The position numbers and the translations under genes were made by a program. Under the pieces are notes generated by a model. The model was given only the letters and a program-made list of their open reading frames with translations. It was not told the DNA's origin and did not search any database. From Mycobacterium syngnathidarum (GTDB lineage Bacteria; Actinomycetota; Actinomycetes; Mycobacteriales; Mycobacteriaceae), in contig NZ_MLCL01000004.1 in assembly GCF_001942625.1 (NCBI RefSeq), positions 84,943 to 148,942 on the forward strand: DNA of 64,000 bases, in the 5' to 3' direction. Shown here piece after piece: positions 7,378 through 16,215 of this stretch. Numbering within the stretch: the stretch's first letter is position 1; each line of letters starts with the position of its first letter.

Positions 7378-8387
7378 GACAAGTGCAGGGACGGGTGTGG
7401 CGCTCGGGCAAGCCGGCTGACGGCTTCACGTTCGCGAGCATTTCGGACTGTCTGACCGACGAGAACACCTTGGTGTGGGCCGACATCTACGATCCCGACC
7501 ACGAGGCGCTTCGCGAGTTGGCCGGAGAACTCGGGCTCAACATGTGGGCCGTCGAAGATGCCGTCGCACCCAAGGAACGCACCAAAACCTCGGTGTACCA
7601 AACACATACGTTCTTTACCGTGTACGCGGTCGACACCTGTGTGCCCGGCGAGGACGCACCGCCCGACACCTCGCTGCTGGTGAAACACCGCATCTCGGCC
7701 TTCGTCCTGCCGCGGGGCCTGATCACCGTGCGGTTGCCCAGCGTCAACGGTGCGGCCACCGAGTTCGACATCGACGAGGTATCCCGACGCTTCGATGACC
7801 TGGGTGGCCAGCGGTACGGCGTCGGCGCGCTGGTGCACGGTCTGCTCGACGTCGTGGTGGACGGGCACTTCGAGGCCGTCGAGGCACTCGACGACGCCAT
7901 CGAATCCCTCGAGGACGAGTTGTTCGCCGACAGCGCCCCGCGGCGCGGACTGCAGCGGCGCACCTTTCAGCTGCGCAAGGACCTGGTCGAGCTGCGCCGG
8001 GTGGTACTGCCGATGCGTGAGGTCGTCAGTACCATCCAGCACCGCAGGCTCGACTCGTCCACCTCGTCTGCCCTCGACCCGCTGTACGCCGACCTGTACG
8101 ACCATGTGCTGCGTGCCTCGGAGTGGACCGAATCCCTGCGCGACATGATCACCACGGTGTTCGAGACCAACCTGTCCCTGCAGGACGCGCGGCTCAACAC
8201 GGTGATGAAGAAACTCAGCGGCTGGGCCGCGATCATCGCGGTGCCGACCGCGATCACGGGCTTCTACGGCCAGAACGTCATGTACCCCGGGATCAACACC
8301 GTCGTGGGCTTCATCGCCAGCAGCATTTTGATTGTTGTGCTCGTGATCCTGTTGTATGTGATGTTCAAACGCCGGGACTGGCTGTAA
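7374..8387 (+). CDS. CorA-family divalent metal transporter with YGQN signature
   Basis: The product is about 337 residues from the GTG at 7374. A longer frame from 7251 exists, but it would overlap the divergent gene's start and leave no promoter. A soluble alpha/beta domain ([27 protein letters not shown]) is followed by a long helical stalk and two C-terminal membrane helices. The pore signature between them reads FYGQN rather than the YGMN of Mg2+-selective CorA. The protein ends KRRDWL, typical of the family. It should form a homopentamer moving Mg2+, Co2+ or another divalent ion. The 14-codon uORF immediately upstream suggests translational control. Confidence 0.85.
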   Translation: MRQVQGRVWRSGKPADGFTFASISDCLTDENTLVWADIYDPDHEALRELAGELGLNMWAVEDAVAPKERTKTSVYQTHTFFTVYAVDTCVPGEDAPPDTSLLVKHRISAFVLPRGLITVRLPSVNGAATEFDIDEVSRRFDDLGGQRYGVGALVHGLLDVVVDGHFEAVEALDDAIESLEDELFADSAPRRGLQRRTFQLRKDLVELRRVVLPMREVVSTIQHRRLDSSTSSALDPLYADLYDHVLRASEWTESLRDMITTVFETNLSLQDARLNTVMKKLSGWAAIIAVPTAITGFYGQNVMYPGINTVVGFIASSILIVVLVILLYVMFKRRDWL

Positions 8388-8505
8388 CCCGAGCTGGGCC
8401 GTTGATCACATCCCCCAAAAGGGGCATGGGCGTTATCTGAACACAAATGCGACACTCTTCCAGGCTGAACTAAGAGGCCTACCAGAAAGAAACGGAGCGG
8501 AGTCG

Positions 8506-10044
8506 ATGCTCATCGGGATCCCGCGTGAGTCCCTACCTGGGGAAACACGCGTCGCCGCCACACCGCAAACAGTCGGGCAGATCATCAAGCTCGGGTACGC
8601 GGTAGTCGTAGAAAGCGGCGCCGGTGCTGCCTCGAGCTTCTCCGACTCCGCCTACGTAGAGGCCGGTGCCGAGATCGGCACGCCGTGGGACGCCGACGTC
8701 GTACTCAAGGTCAATGCGCCCGATGATGCCGAGATCGGCAAGCTGCGCGACGGAGCGACGCTAGTGAGCTTGATCTCACCCGCGCTCAAGCCCGAACTCG
8801 TCGAGAAGCTGTCCACCCGGCCCATCACGGTGCTCGCTATGGACGCGGTGCCGCGCATCTCGCGCGCCCAGTCCCTCGACGTGCTGTCCTCGATGGCCAA
8901 CATCGCCGGCTACCGCGCCGTGGTCGAGGCCGCCCACAGCTTCGGCCGGTTCTTCACCGGTCAGGTCACCGCAGCGGGCAAGGTGCCCCCGGCCAAGGTG
9001 CTCGTGGTCGGTGCCGGTGTGGCCGGCCTGGCCGCCATCGGCGCTGCCGGCAGCCTGGGTGCGATCGTGCGGGCCACCGACCCCCGCCCCGAGGTGGCCG
9101 ATCAGGTCGCCTCCCTCGGTGGCGAGTACCTGTCCGTCGCCGACCAGACGGCTGAGGCGGCTGAAGCTTCCAAGACCGGCTATGCCAAAGAGATGGACGA
9201 CGACTACAAGGCCCGCGAGGCGCAGCTGTACGCCGAGCAGTGCAAGGACGTCGACATCATCGTCACGACCGCGCTGATCCCGGGTCGGCCCGCGCCGCGC
9301 ATCATCACCGCCGAGATGGTCGCCTCCATGAAGTCCGGCAGCGTCATCGTCGACATGGCCGCGGCCAACGGCGGCAACGTCGAGGGCACCGTCAAGGACC
9401 AGGCGATCGTCACCGACAACGGCGTCACGATCATCGGCTACACCGACCTCGCCGGCCGCCTGCCCGCGCAGGCCTCCCAGCTGTACGGCACCAACCTGGT
9501 GAACCTGCTCAAGCTGCTCACCCCGGAGAAGGACGGCAAGGTCGTTCTCGATTGGGACGACGTCGTGCAGCGCTCGATGACCGTCGTGCGCGACGGCGAG
9601 ACCACCTGGCCCCCGCCGCCGGTTCAGGTGTCGGCCGCCCCGGCCGCCCAGCCCGCTGCGGCGGCCGCGCCGGCAGCCAAGGAAGAGAAACAGCCGATGT
9701 CAACCGGACGCCGGCTGGGCATCACGTTCGCCGCGGCGGCCGCGATCTTCGCCCTGATCGCGATCTCGCCGGCAGCGCTGCAGGTCCACCTGACGGTGTT
9801 CGCGCTGGCGATCGTGATCGGCTACTACGTGATCGGCAATGTGCACCACGCGCTGCACACCCCGCTGATGTCGGTGACCAACGCGATTTCCGGAATCATC
9901 GTGGTGGGCGCCCTGCTGCAGATCGGCCACGGCAACGCGCTGGTGACCGCGATCGCTACCTGCGCCATCCTGCTGGCCAGCATCAACGTATTCGGCGGCT
10001 TCGCGGTGACGCGTCGCATGCTCGCGATGTTCTCCCGCAGCTAG
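8506..10044 (+). CDS. pntA: Proton-translocating NAD(P) transhydrogenase, alpha subunit
   Basis: The 512-residue protein carries the NAD(H)-binding domain I, starting [20 protein letters not shown], with the Rossmann motif [20 protein letters not shown] near residues 167-186. A Pro/Ala-rich linker at about 370-395 leads into four membrane helices to the C-terminus. It is the fused E. coli-type alpha subunit; M. tuberculosis splits this into pntAa and pntAb (recalled). With PntB it couples hydride transfer from NADH to NADP+ to proton entry. The ATG follows GGAGCGGAG. pntB starts 27 bp after the stop, so the two form an operon. Confidence 0.96.
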   Translation: MLIGIPRESLPGETRVAATPQTVGQIIKLGYAVVVESGAGAASSFSDSAYVEAGAEIGTPWDADVVLKVNAPDDAEIGKLRDGATLVSLISPALKPELVEKLSTRPITVLAMDAVPRISRAQSLDVLSSMANIAGYRAVVEAAHSFGRFFTGQVTAAGKVPPAKVLVVGAGVAGLAAIGAAGSLGAIVRATDPRPEVADQVASLGGEYLSVADQTAEAAEASKTGYAKEMDDDYKAREAQLYAEQCKDVDIIVTTALIPGRPAPRIITAEMVASMKSGSVIVDMAAANGGNVEGTVKDQAIVTDNGVTIIGYTDLAGRLPAQASQLYGTNLVNLLKLLTPEKDGKVVLDWDDVVQRSMTVVRDGETTWPPPPVQVSAAPAAQPAAAAAPAAKEEKQPMSTGRRLGITFAAAAAIFALIAISPAALQVHLTVFALAIVIGYYVIGNVHHALHTPLMSVTNAISGIIVVGALLQIGHGNALVTAIATCAILLASINVFGGFAVTRRMLAMFSRS

Positions 10045-10071
10045 AACCTGCGTGCCCACAAAGACTTTGGA

Positions 10072-11520
10072 ATGGATTCCATGTTCACCCTAGAAAACGT
10101 TGCCACGGCCGCCTACGTTGTCGCGGCCCTGCTGTTCATCCTGGCTCTGGCCGGACTGTCCAAACACGAAACCTCGCGGGCCGGAAATACTTTCGGCATC
10201 ACCGGCATGGCGGTCGCCCTCATCGCCACCATCGCCCTGGCCGTCGAGCGAAAGATCGAGCCGATGGGCCTGGCCCTGCTGATCGGTGCGATGATCGTCG
10301 GCGCCGCGATCGGCCTGTGGCGCGCCAAGGTCGTCGAGATGACCGGCATGCCCGAGCTGATCGCACTGCTGCACTCCTTCGTGGGTCTGGCGGCCGTGCT
10401 GGTCGGCTGGAACGGTTACCTGCACGTCGAGAACAACCTCGGCGGAGAGGAAGCCGTCAAGCTCGTCGGCGAGAAGATGCTCGGCATCCACTCGGCCGAG
10501 GTGTTCATCGGTGTGTTCATCGGTGCCGTCACCTTCACCGGCTCGGTCGTGGCCAACCTGAAGCTCTCGGCCCGCATGAAGTCCGCGCCGCTCATGCTGC
10601 CCGGCAAGAACTTCCTCAACGTCGGCGCGCTGGTCGTCTTCGCCGCACTGACCGTGTGGTTCGTCATCGAGCCGCACCTGTGGCTGCTCATCGTCGTCAC
10701 CGTGCTCGCGCTGCTGCTCGGCTGGCACCTGGTGGCCTCGATCGGCGGCGGCGACATGCCCGTCGTGGTGTCGATGCTCAACAGCTACTCGGGTTGGGCC
10801 GCGGCCGCATCCGGCTTCCTGCTCGGCAACGACCTGCTGATCATCACCGGCGCCCTCGTCGGCTCCTCCGGTGCCTACCTGTCCTACATCATGTGCAAGG
10901 CCATGAACCGGTCGTTCATCTCCGTGATCGCCGGCGGCTTCGGTATCGAAGCCGGACCGACCGAGGACAAGGACTACGGCGAGCACCGCGAGATCAACGC
11001 CGAGGGCGCGGCCGAGCTGCTCGCCCACGCCGACTCGGTGATCATCACCCCCGGTTACGGCATGGCCGTGGCCCAGGCCCAGTACGGCGTGGCCGATCTG
11101 ACCCGCAAACTGCGTGAGCGCGGCGTCAACGTCCGCTTCGGCATCCACCCCGTCGCCGGCCGCCTGCCCGGCCACATGAACGTGCTGCTGGCCGAGGCCA
11201 AGGTGCCCTACGACATCGTGCTCGAGATGGACGAGATCAACGACGACTTCGACGGCACCTCCGTCGTCCTCGTGATCGGCGCCAACGACACCGTCAACCC
11301 CGCCGCCGCCGAAGATCCGGGCAGCCCGATCGCCGGCATGCCGGTGCTGACAGTGTGGAACGCCGACCACGTCATCGTGTTCAAGCGTTCGATGGCCTCG
11401 GGCTACGCCGGTGTGCAGAACCCGCTGTTCTTCCGCGAGAACACCCAGATGCTCTTCGGTGACGCCCGCGACCGCGTCAACGACATCCTCGCCGCGCTGC
11501 CCGTGGCGGAGCACGTGTAA
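10072..11520 (+). CDS. pntB: Proton-translocating NAD(P) transhydrogenase, beta subunit
   Basis: The 482-residue protein has about nine membrane helices in its first 270 residues, including the half-channel region around [18 protein letters not shown]. The soluble NADP(H)-binding domain III follows, with the fingerprint [15 protein letters not shown] and the loops [20 protein letters not shown] and [12 protein letters not shown]. It ends in [15 protein letters not shown]. An alternative ATG lies 9 nt downstream at 10081, preceded by GGAATGGA, and could be the real start. It pairs with PntA in the inner membrane. A strong stem-loop follows the stop. Confidence 0.96.
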   Translation: MDSMFTLENVATAAYVVAALLFILALAGLSKHETSRAGNTFGITGMAVALIATIALAVERKIEPMGLALLIGAMIVGAAIGLWRAKVVEMTGMPELIALLHSFVGLAAVLVGWNGYLHVENNLGGEEAVKLVGEKMLGIHSAEVFIGVFIGAVTFTGSVVANLKLSARMKSAPLMLPGKNFLNVGALVVFAALTVWFVIEPHLWLLIVVTVLALLLGWHLVASIGGGDMPVVVSMLNSYSGWAAAASGFLLGNDLLIITGALVGSSGAYLSYIMCKAMNRSFISVIAGGFGIEAGPTEDKDYGEHREINAEGAAELLAHADSVIITPGYGMAVAQAQYGVADLTRKLRERGVNVRFGIHPVAGRLPGHMNVLLAEAKVPYDIVLEMDEINDDFDGTSVVLVIGANDTVNPAAAEDPGSPIAGMPVLTVWNADHVIVFKRSMASGYAGVQNPLFFRENTQMLFGDARDRVNDILAALPVAEHV

Positions 11521-11534
11521 CCCGTTCTGCCACG

Positions 11535-11581
11535 CAGACGTGAAGCCCCCTTTTCTTCGGAATAGGGGGCTCTCGCGTCTG
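11535..11581 (+). terminator. Terminator after pntB
   Basis: The core stem AGCCCCCT (11544-11551) / AGGGGGCT (11564-11571) is extended by outer arms CAGACG (11535-11540) and CGTCTG (11576-11581). It begins 14 bp after the pntB stop and separates the operon from the RidA gene. Confidence 0.75.
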
Positions 11582-11598
11582 ATCACAAGGAGGTTCTC

Positions 11599-11982
11599 AT
11601 GAAGATAGTTGTCCCACAGTGGATGCAGCCGCTGTACGACGCTCATCACTTCGCACCCGCGGTAATCGACGGCGATCACTTGCGCTGTTCGGGGATGATC
11701 GGGATGCGTCCCGACCTGAGCGTGGTCGAAGAGCCACGGGAACAGTTCACGCAGGCCTTCGAGAACCTGCGCGGGTTGCTTTCCGAGACCGGACTGGCCT
11801 TCGCCGATGTCGTCGACATCACCAGCTATCACGTTGGCCTGCAGCAGCATGTGCAGACTTTCAGTGACGTCAAGGACGAGTTCGTGGCTGCGCCCTATCC
11901 GGCCTGGACCGCCGTCGGGGTCACCGAGCTGGCCATGCCGGGCGCACTGGTGGAGATCCAGATCATCGCCCGGATGCGTTGA
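11599..11982 (+). CDS. RidA/YjgF-family protein
   Basis: The 127-residue protein matches the RidA fold: HLRCSGMIGMRPDLSVVEEP at the start, a central QAFENLRGLLSETGLAFADVVDITSY helix-strand unit, and the closing PAWTAVGVTELAMPGALVEI with the usual E-I-Q end strand. Canonical RidA proteins are trimers that hydrolyse reactive enamine/imine intermediates using an Arg in a (R)xxVxV motif. Here that strand reads AWTAVGV without the Arg, so imine deaminase activity is doubtful and it may belong to another Rid subgroup. AAGGAGG precedes the ATG. It is separated from pntB by a terminator. Confidence 0.85.
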   Translation: MKIVVPQWMQPLYDAHHFAPAVIDGDHLRCSGMIGMRPDLSVVEEPREQFTQAFENLRGLLSETGLAFADVVDITSYHVGLQQHVQTFSDVKDEFVAAPYPAWTAVGVTELAMPGALVEIQIIARMR

Positions 11983-11989
11983 ACGCCAA

Positions 11990-12031
11990 CCGCTCCGACG
12001 CACTCACCCTCAGGTGAGCGGGTCGGAGCGG
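11990..12031. terminator. Bidirectional terminator between convergent genes
   Basis: CCGCTCCGAC (11990-11999) pairs perfectly with GTCGGAGCGG (12022-12031). A second stem, CTCACC/GGTGAG, sits inside the loop. It lies between the RidA gene and the convergent 947-residue protein gene. Confidence 0.7.
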
Positions 12032-12055
12032 TCGGCTTACCGAGTTGTTCCCGGA

Positions 12056-14899
12056 TTACATGTTGGCCCGGTCCTCGTCGATCCGGTCCTGATCGTTGAC
12101 ACTCAGCACGTCGCCGTCGACGTCCGACGTGATGTACCCGGTCATCGTCCGCTGCAGCTTGTTGATGGTGGCGTCAGCCTGGAGATAGCCGGTGTGCTCA
12201 CCCGTCACGGCGATGTCGGCCACGTAGCGGATGTTCGACTGGCTGGCAGTCGTATCTGTTGATTCCGTGCCGTTGAGGATCATCCCCTGCTCGTTGACAT
12301 AGTCGGTGTAGGTGACGGTGCGGACGATGTGACCGGTCGTCGGGTCGGTTGTCTCACTGACCACTGCGGTGCCACCGCCGGCGCCGGCATAGGTACCGGT
12401 GGGAGGCAGCGGGGCCGCGCTCGGGACGTAGGTCTTGAGTTCGGGTGCCCACGTCGGATCGGGGGTGGTTCGATCCTCGTCCGCCAAGCCGACACTGGTG
12501 GTGTAGTTCAGTTTGGCGATCACCAGTCGGGTGTCTGTTTCATCGTTCTCGCTGGCTTCCCAGAATGCCACCGCATCGCCGGTGTCATTCCAGCTCGCCA
12601 TGCTTCGGGCGGTGTATCCGTCGCCGTCGACGAACACCGGAATCCCGTACTCGCCCTTGAGGTCGTCCTCGATGGCGATGACCCATTCCTGGTTCGTGAT
12701 ATTTGTCGAGTCCCCGGTGCCTCGGTACGCCTCGTACACCGCGCCTTGGATGTCCGCCGGCAGGAACGCCGGCCGCACGATCCGAGACATCGGCGTCAAC
12801 GCGTCATACCCACGAGTGCTGCCGACCGCGATCCACTGCTCGTTGGGCGACATGTCGATGTCCTCGTCGTAGTCGAGGTTGCCGGTCAGGCGGGTCACCT
12901 CGCCCGTCTCGAGGTCCACCACGATGTCGTCGACATTGCCGGCCTCGTATCGTCCACCGAGAATGATCACGCCTTTGCCGTCAGGGGTCCATTGCTTGCC
13001 CTCACCGACCGGATAAACCACACGGGCATCGGCGATTTCATAGCCGGCCTCCGTGCGCTCCAGTTTTCCGACGATGGGCACGGCTGTGATGAGCCCTTGC
13101 GGGGTCATCTGGATCTGACTGAACAGCACATGCGTCCCGTCGGGCGAGATGCGCATCTCGCGCTGCGGGTCGAGTACCCGCGCCCCGGCCGGCGGTGTGA
13201 TGACCGGAACGAGCTCTTTGCCGTCAGCGGTTTCTTCGTAGACGACGTAGGAGTTCGGGCTGGTCCTGACTTGGATCATCAGCCGTCCCGAACCGTCTTG
13301 AAACGGAACGACTCTCCCCAGGCCCCCGGTAATTTCCGTGGACACGCCGCAAGTGATGCACTGTACGTCCGTGCCGTCGACACCGACCTGGTAGATCTCC
13401 TCGCGACCACCCTCGGCCGGGGTGGCCGCGAAGTAGAGGGACTGTCCGTCTTCGGCGAAGCGCGGAGTGTTCGGGTTGGTGATGCCGTCCGGCAGGTCCA
13501 GGATCACCCGCTCGACGGTGGGGTTGAGCACCGTGACATCGACGTCCTTCTGCGCGGTCCGCGGCTTGAACAGCGCCAGGAGGTTGATCTTGTCGCCGTC
13601 GGTAACCGAAACCGTGAACGTATCGGTTTGTGCCGCTTCGTAATTGATATCGTCGGGCGTGTAGGTGAATTCGCCTGTCTCTTGGTCGATGGTGACCGTC
13701 CCGTACTTCGGCTGCTCGGTGATGGTATAGGTCAATTCGTCACCCTCGGCGTCGGTCACACCGATGTTGCCGGTCACGGTCTGACCGGCCTGCACTGTGG
13801 TGGTGGGGCTGCTGACCACCGGCGCCTGGTTGAAGGCGTTACGCCGAACCCAGGCCAATGCGGCCCACATGAACGGCGTGAACGGCTCCGGTGAATCCGG
13901 CGGCGGCGCCAGGAACGGGTTGAGCACCTTGGTGACGATCCCGTTCAACACGCCGAGGACACCCTCAGCAGGATTCTGCGCCTGTACCACGGGAGTGGCC
14001 ACCGCACTGGCCGTCGTGCGCACATCGCTGGTAGCAGAAGTGACGAACGCCTTGGCCTGGCCGGCGGTGGACACCACATCCAATTCGGCGATCTTCGCGG
14101 AGAGCTGCTCGGTCACCTTGTCGGCGATCGTCCCGGTGACCTGCTCCACCCGGTCGCTGACCTCCTCGGCTTTCGCCAACGACCGCTTGAGGGTGTCACC
14201 GAGCTTGACCGGCCCGACCGGGGCCTCGGTTTTCGCTTCCGAATCCGCCACAACCTGCGATGCGCGGGGCGACGCAGCGTCGGGCAGCGAGATCTCCGGG
14301 AGTGAGAGTGTCGGCAGTGACAGCTGCGGCCTCGCCCGACCGTCATCGCGCGTGAGCACGGTCTCGCGCACCTTGTCCGGAATCGACGACAACGCATCCA
14401 GGTGCGCATCGATCGCCCCGGTCAGCCCCTCCGGCTTACCCGGCTCCTGCTGCGCCCCACCACTACTGCTGATCGTCACACCCGGCGCCAACTCCCGGGT
14501 AGACGACGTCCTACCCGACCGCTTCGCCCGAACCGGCTTCTTGACCGCCTTCTTGACCGCATCCCTTCCGGAGCCGACCGACGATCCCCCCGTGCTCGAC
14601 GCAGAGCCCTCGTTCGACGCGCCGCCAACCGACGGCCCGGTCGAGGACTCACCGGACGACGCACCAGCCGAACTCGACGTCGACGACTCCGACGAGGACG
14701 ACCCGGTGGTATCCGCCGCGGCCACCCCGTAGCCCGACGCCAACGCGGCCACCAGCCACCCGGTCACCACGATGCCGCTGTAGGCACCGACCCGGCCGGT
14801 AGCGTGAAGGGCGCGTCGAGAGCCGGTCGGGGTCACCGGTGCGACCGGCGGCGGGGAGGAAGAGAACTGCGGATTGATGAGCGGATTGACAACAGTCAT
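12056..14899 (-). CDS. Large exported protein with cadherin-like domain and TolB/PD40 propeller
   Basis: This 947-residue protein begins with a cytoplasmic Pro-rich stretch and a hydrophobic segment near residues 38-60 (GIVVTGWLVAALASGYGVAA). A long Ser/Gly/Thr low-complexity region reaches to about residue 150. A helical region follows, then a cadherin/VCBS-like module near 355-455 (APVVSSP...VTGNIGVTDAEGDELTYTI). The final 480 residues contain PD40-type propeller repeats (RISPDGTHVLFS, WTPDGKGVIILGG, DMSPNEQWIAVGS). The layout suggests a surface or envelope protein with a disordered linker and a beta-propeller head. CITCG may form a disulfide. No catalytic motif is seen. Binding partner unknown. 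Confidence 0.7.
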   Translation of the reverse strand: MTVVNPLINPQFSSSPPPVAPVTPTGSRRALHATGRVGAYSGIVVTGWLVAALASGYGVAAADTTGSSSSESSTSSSAGASSGESSTGPSVGGASNEGSASSTGGSSVGSGRDAVKKAVKKPVRAKRSGRTSSTRELAPGVTISSSGGAQQEPGKPEGLTGAIDAHLDALSSIPDKVRETVLTRDDGRARPQLSLPTLSLPEISLPDAASPRASQVVADSEAKTEAPVGPVKLGDTLKRSLAKAEEVSDRVEQVTGTIADKVTEQLSAKIAELDVVSTAGQAKAFVTSATSDVRTTASAVATPVVQAQNPAEGVLGVLNGIVTKVLNPFLAPPPDSPEPFTPFMWAALAWVRRNAFNQAPVVSSPTTTVQAGQTVTGNIGVTDAEGDELTYTITEQPKYGTVTIDQETGEFTYTPDDINYEAAQTDTFTVSVTDGDKINLLALFKPRTAQKDVDVTVLNPTVERVILDLPDGITNPNTPRFAEDGQSLYFAATPAEGGREEIYQVGVDGTDVQCITCGVSTEITGGLGRVVPFQDGSGRLMIQVRTSPNSYVVYEETADGKELVPVITPPAGARVLDPQREMRISPDGTHVLFSQIQMTPQGLITAVPIVGKLERTEAGYEIADARVVYPVGEGKQWTPDGKGVIILGGRYEAGNVDDIVVDLETGEVTRLTGNLDYDEDIDMSPNEQWIAVGSTRGYDALTPMSRIVRPAFLPADIQGAVYEAYRGTGDSTNITNQEWVIAIEDDLKGEYGIPVFVDGDGYTARSMASWNDTGDAVAFWEASENDETDTRLVIAKLNYTTSVGLADEDRTTPDPTWAPELKTYVPSAAPLPPTGTYAGAGGGTAVVSETTDPTTGHIVRTVTYTDYVNEQGMILNGTESTDTTASQSNIRYVADIAVTGEHTGYLQADATINKLQRTMTGYITSDVDGDVLSVNDQDRIDEDRANM

Positions 14900-14922
14900 G
14901 GCGCGGCTCCGATGCCCTAGGC

Positions 14923-14951
14923 CTATTTAATTTCTGTGACGAACTTAATAG
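14923..14951. promoter_or_regulatory. AT-rich inverted repeat, candidate ROK operator
   Basis: CTATTTAA (14923-14930) and TTAATAG (14945-14951) form an imperfect inverted repeat in the divergent promoter between the 947-residue protein gene and the ROK regulator. It is notably AT-rich for this genome, as NagC/XylR-type sites tend to be. It could control both genes. Confidence 0.45.
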
Positions 14952-15020
14952 CAGCATATCGTTGAGCCCGTCAAGGAGGTTCTGCTGAAACGGTCAGAAT
15001 CGGCGCGGCAGGAAAAGCAG

Positions 15021-16181
15021 GTGTTGCACCTGCTGCATCGCCAGCGCGTCGTGCACCTGCTTCGGACCGAGGGCCCACTGGCCCGGGCGGACTTGGCCGA
15101 CCGGCTCGGGCTGAGCCGGCCTTCGATCACCGCCATAGTCGGCGAGTTGATCCAAGACGGAACCCTGATCGAACTCGATGCCCGCGTCGAAGGTCCGGGT
15201 TACCGCGGTCGCCCGCGCAAACTACTGGGCTGCAACCCGCAGGCACGACGGGTACTCGGGATCTGGATCGACGAACGTCGCGCACGCATCGCACTGGCCG
15301 ACGCCACCGGCAACATCTCACGAGAAGACGAGACCCCTACGGCCGGTCGCGCCCCGGCTTCGGTGATCCGCTCGATCACCCGGATCGGCAAGCAGATGAT
15401 CGAAGGCGCCGAGGACGGTTCGGTAGCCGCTGTCGGCATCTGTATCCCTGGATTTGTGGACAGCACAAGGGGTTTCGTCGTCGAATCAAAGGCGCTCAAC
15501 TGGTCCGAGGTGGAACTCGGCAAGCCGATCTCCGAAGCGCTGGGGATCCCGACCGCCGTCCAGGACACCACCCAAGCCATGACTCTTGCCGAGACGATCG
15601 CCGGCAAGGCCAGGGAGGTGCGTTCGGCAGTGGTGCTCAACTGCGGTGGGCACGTCAACGTCGGCCTGATCATCGGCGGACGTCCGTACTCAGGGGCGAC
15701 GGGCGTTGCCGGCGCGATCGGGCACATGCCGGTGCCCGGCAGCCACGCGAAATGCGCGTGCGGACGCATCGGCTGCGTCAACGCCGGCATGTCACTGCAC
15801 GCCATGCAATCGGCCGCGCCACAGACCGAGGGATTGGCACTCAAGGAGATCGACCTCGACGCAGTAGCGCAAGAGACGGCCCGAAACCCACACTCCCAGA
15901 AGATCATCAGCGAAGTCATCGACCAGATGGCCCGCACGGCGATCCTCATCGAAGCGGTGCTCGATCCGGAGATCCTCATCCTGTCCGGGCTCATCACCGA
16001 GTTCGAACAACTCATCGCCGCCCTGGAAGCGCGCATCGAAGAGATCCGCCCACCAGAGCGACGCGGACGCACGACCACCGTGCGCTCACAGATCGGTCGT
16101 GACTACCGGGTTGCGGTCATCGTCGCCCTGCAGCAACTCGACCCCGACATCGCCGGGCTGCTGCACACCCCCAGCCCATGA
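15021..16181 (+). CDS. ROK-family transcriptional regulator
   Basis: The 386-residue protein (from GTG 15021) has an N-terminal winged helix near residues 12-60 (LRTEGPLARADLADRLGLSR, then SITAIVGELIQDGTLIE) and a ROK domain. The ROK part has AVGICIPGFVD, the glycine-rich GVAGAIGHMPV, and the zinc motif CACGRIGCVNAG. Such proteins are sugar-responsive repressors. A perfect AAGGAGG at 14973-14979 lies 5 nt before an in-frame CTG at 14985. If CTG is used, 12 residues (LKRSESARQEKQ) are added, which improves the match to typical ROK N-termini. The gene diverges from the exported propeller protein. Confidence 0.9.
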   Translation: MLHLLHRQRVVHLLRTEGPLARADLADRLGLSRPSITAIVGELIQDGTLIELDARVEGPGYRGRPRKLLGCNPQARRVLGIWIDERRARIALADATGNISREDETPTAGRAPASVIRSITRIGKQMIEGAEDGSVAAVGICIPGFVDSTRGFVVESKALNWSEVELGKPISEALGIPTAVQDTTQAMTLAETIAGKAREVRSAVVLNCGGHVNVGLIIGGRPYSGATGVAGAIGHMPVPGSHAKCACGRIGCVNAGMSLHAMQSAAPQTEGLALKEIDLDAVAQETARNPHSQKIISEVIDQMARTAILIEAVLDPEILILSGLITEFEQLIAALEARIEEIRPPERRGRTTTVRSQIGRDYRVAVIVALQQLDPDIAGLLHTPSP

Positions 16182-16202
16182 CACTCCGCGACCGGGAAAA
16201 CT

Positions 16203-16208
16203 AGGATG
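16203..16208 (+). promoter_or_regulatory. -10 box TAGGAT, leaderless spacing
   Basis: TAGGAT ends 7 nt before the ATG at 16216 of the acyl-CoA dehydrogenase gene. No Shine-Dalgarno sequence is present. Confidence 0.5.
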
Positions 16209-16215
16209 TGCAAGT

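Noticed and set aside
8412..8423. CCCCCAAAAGGGG as terminator of the CorA-type gene
   Set aside because: The stem is only four G-C pairs with a 4-nt loop and no U-tract; too weak to call.
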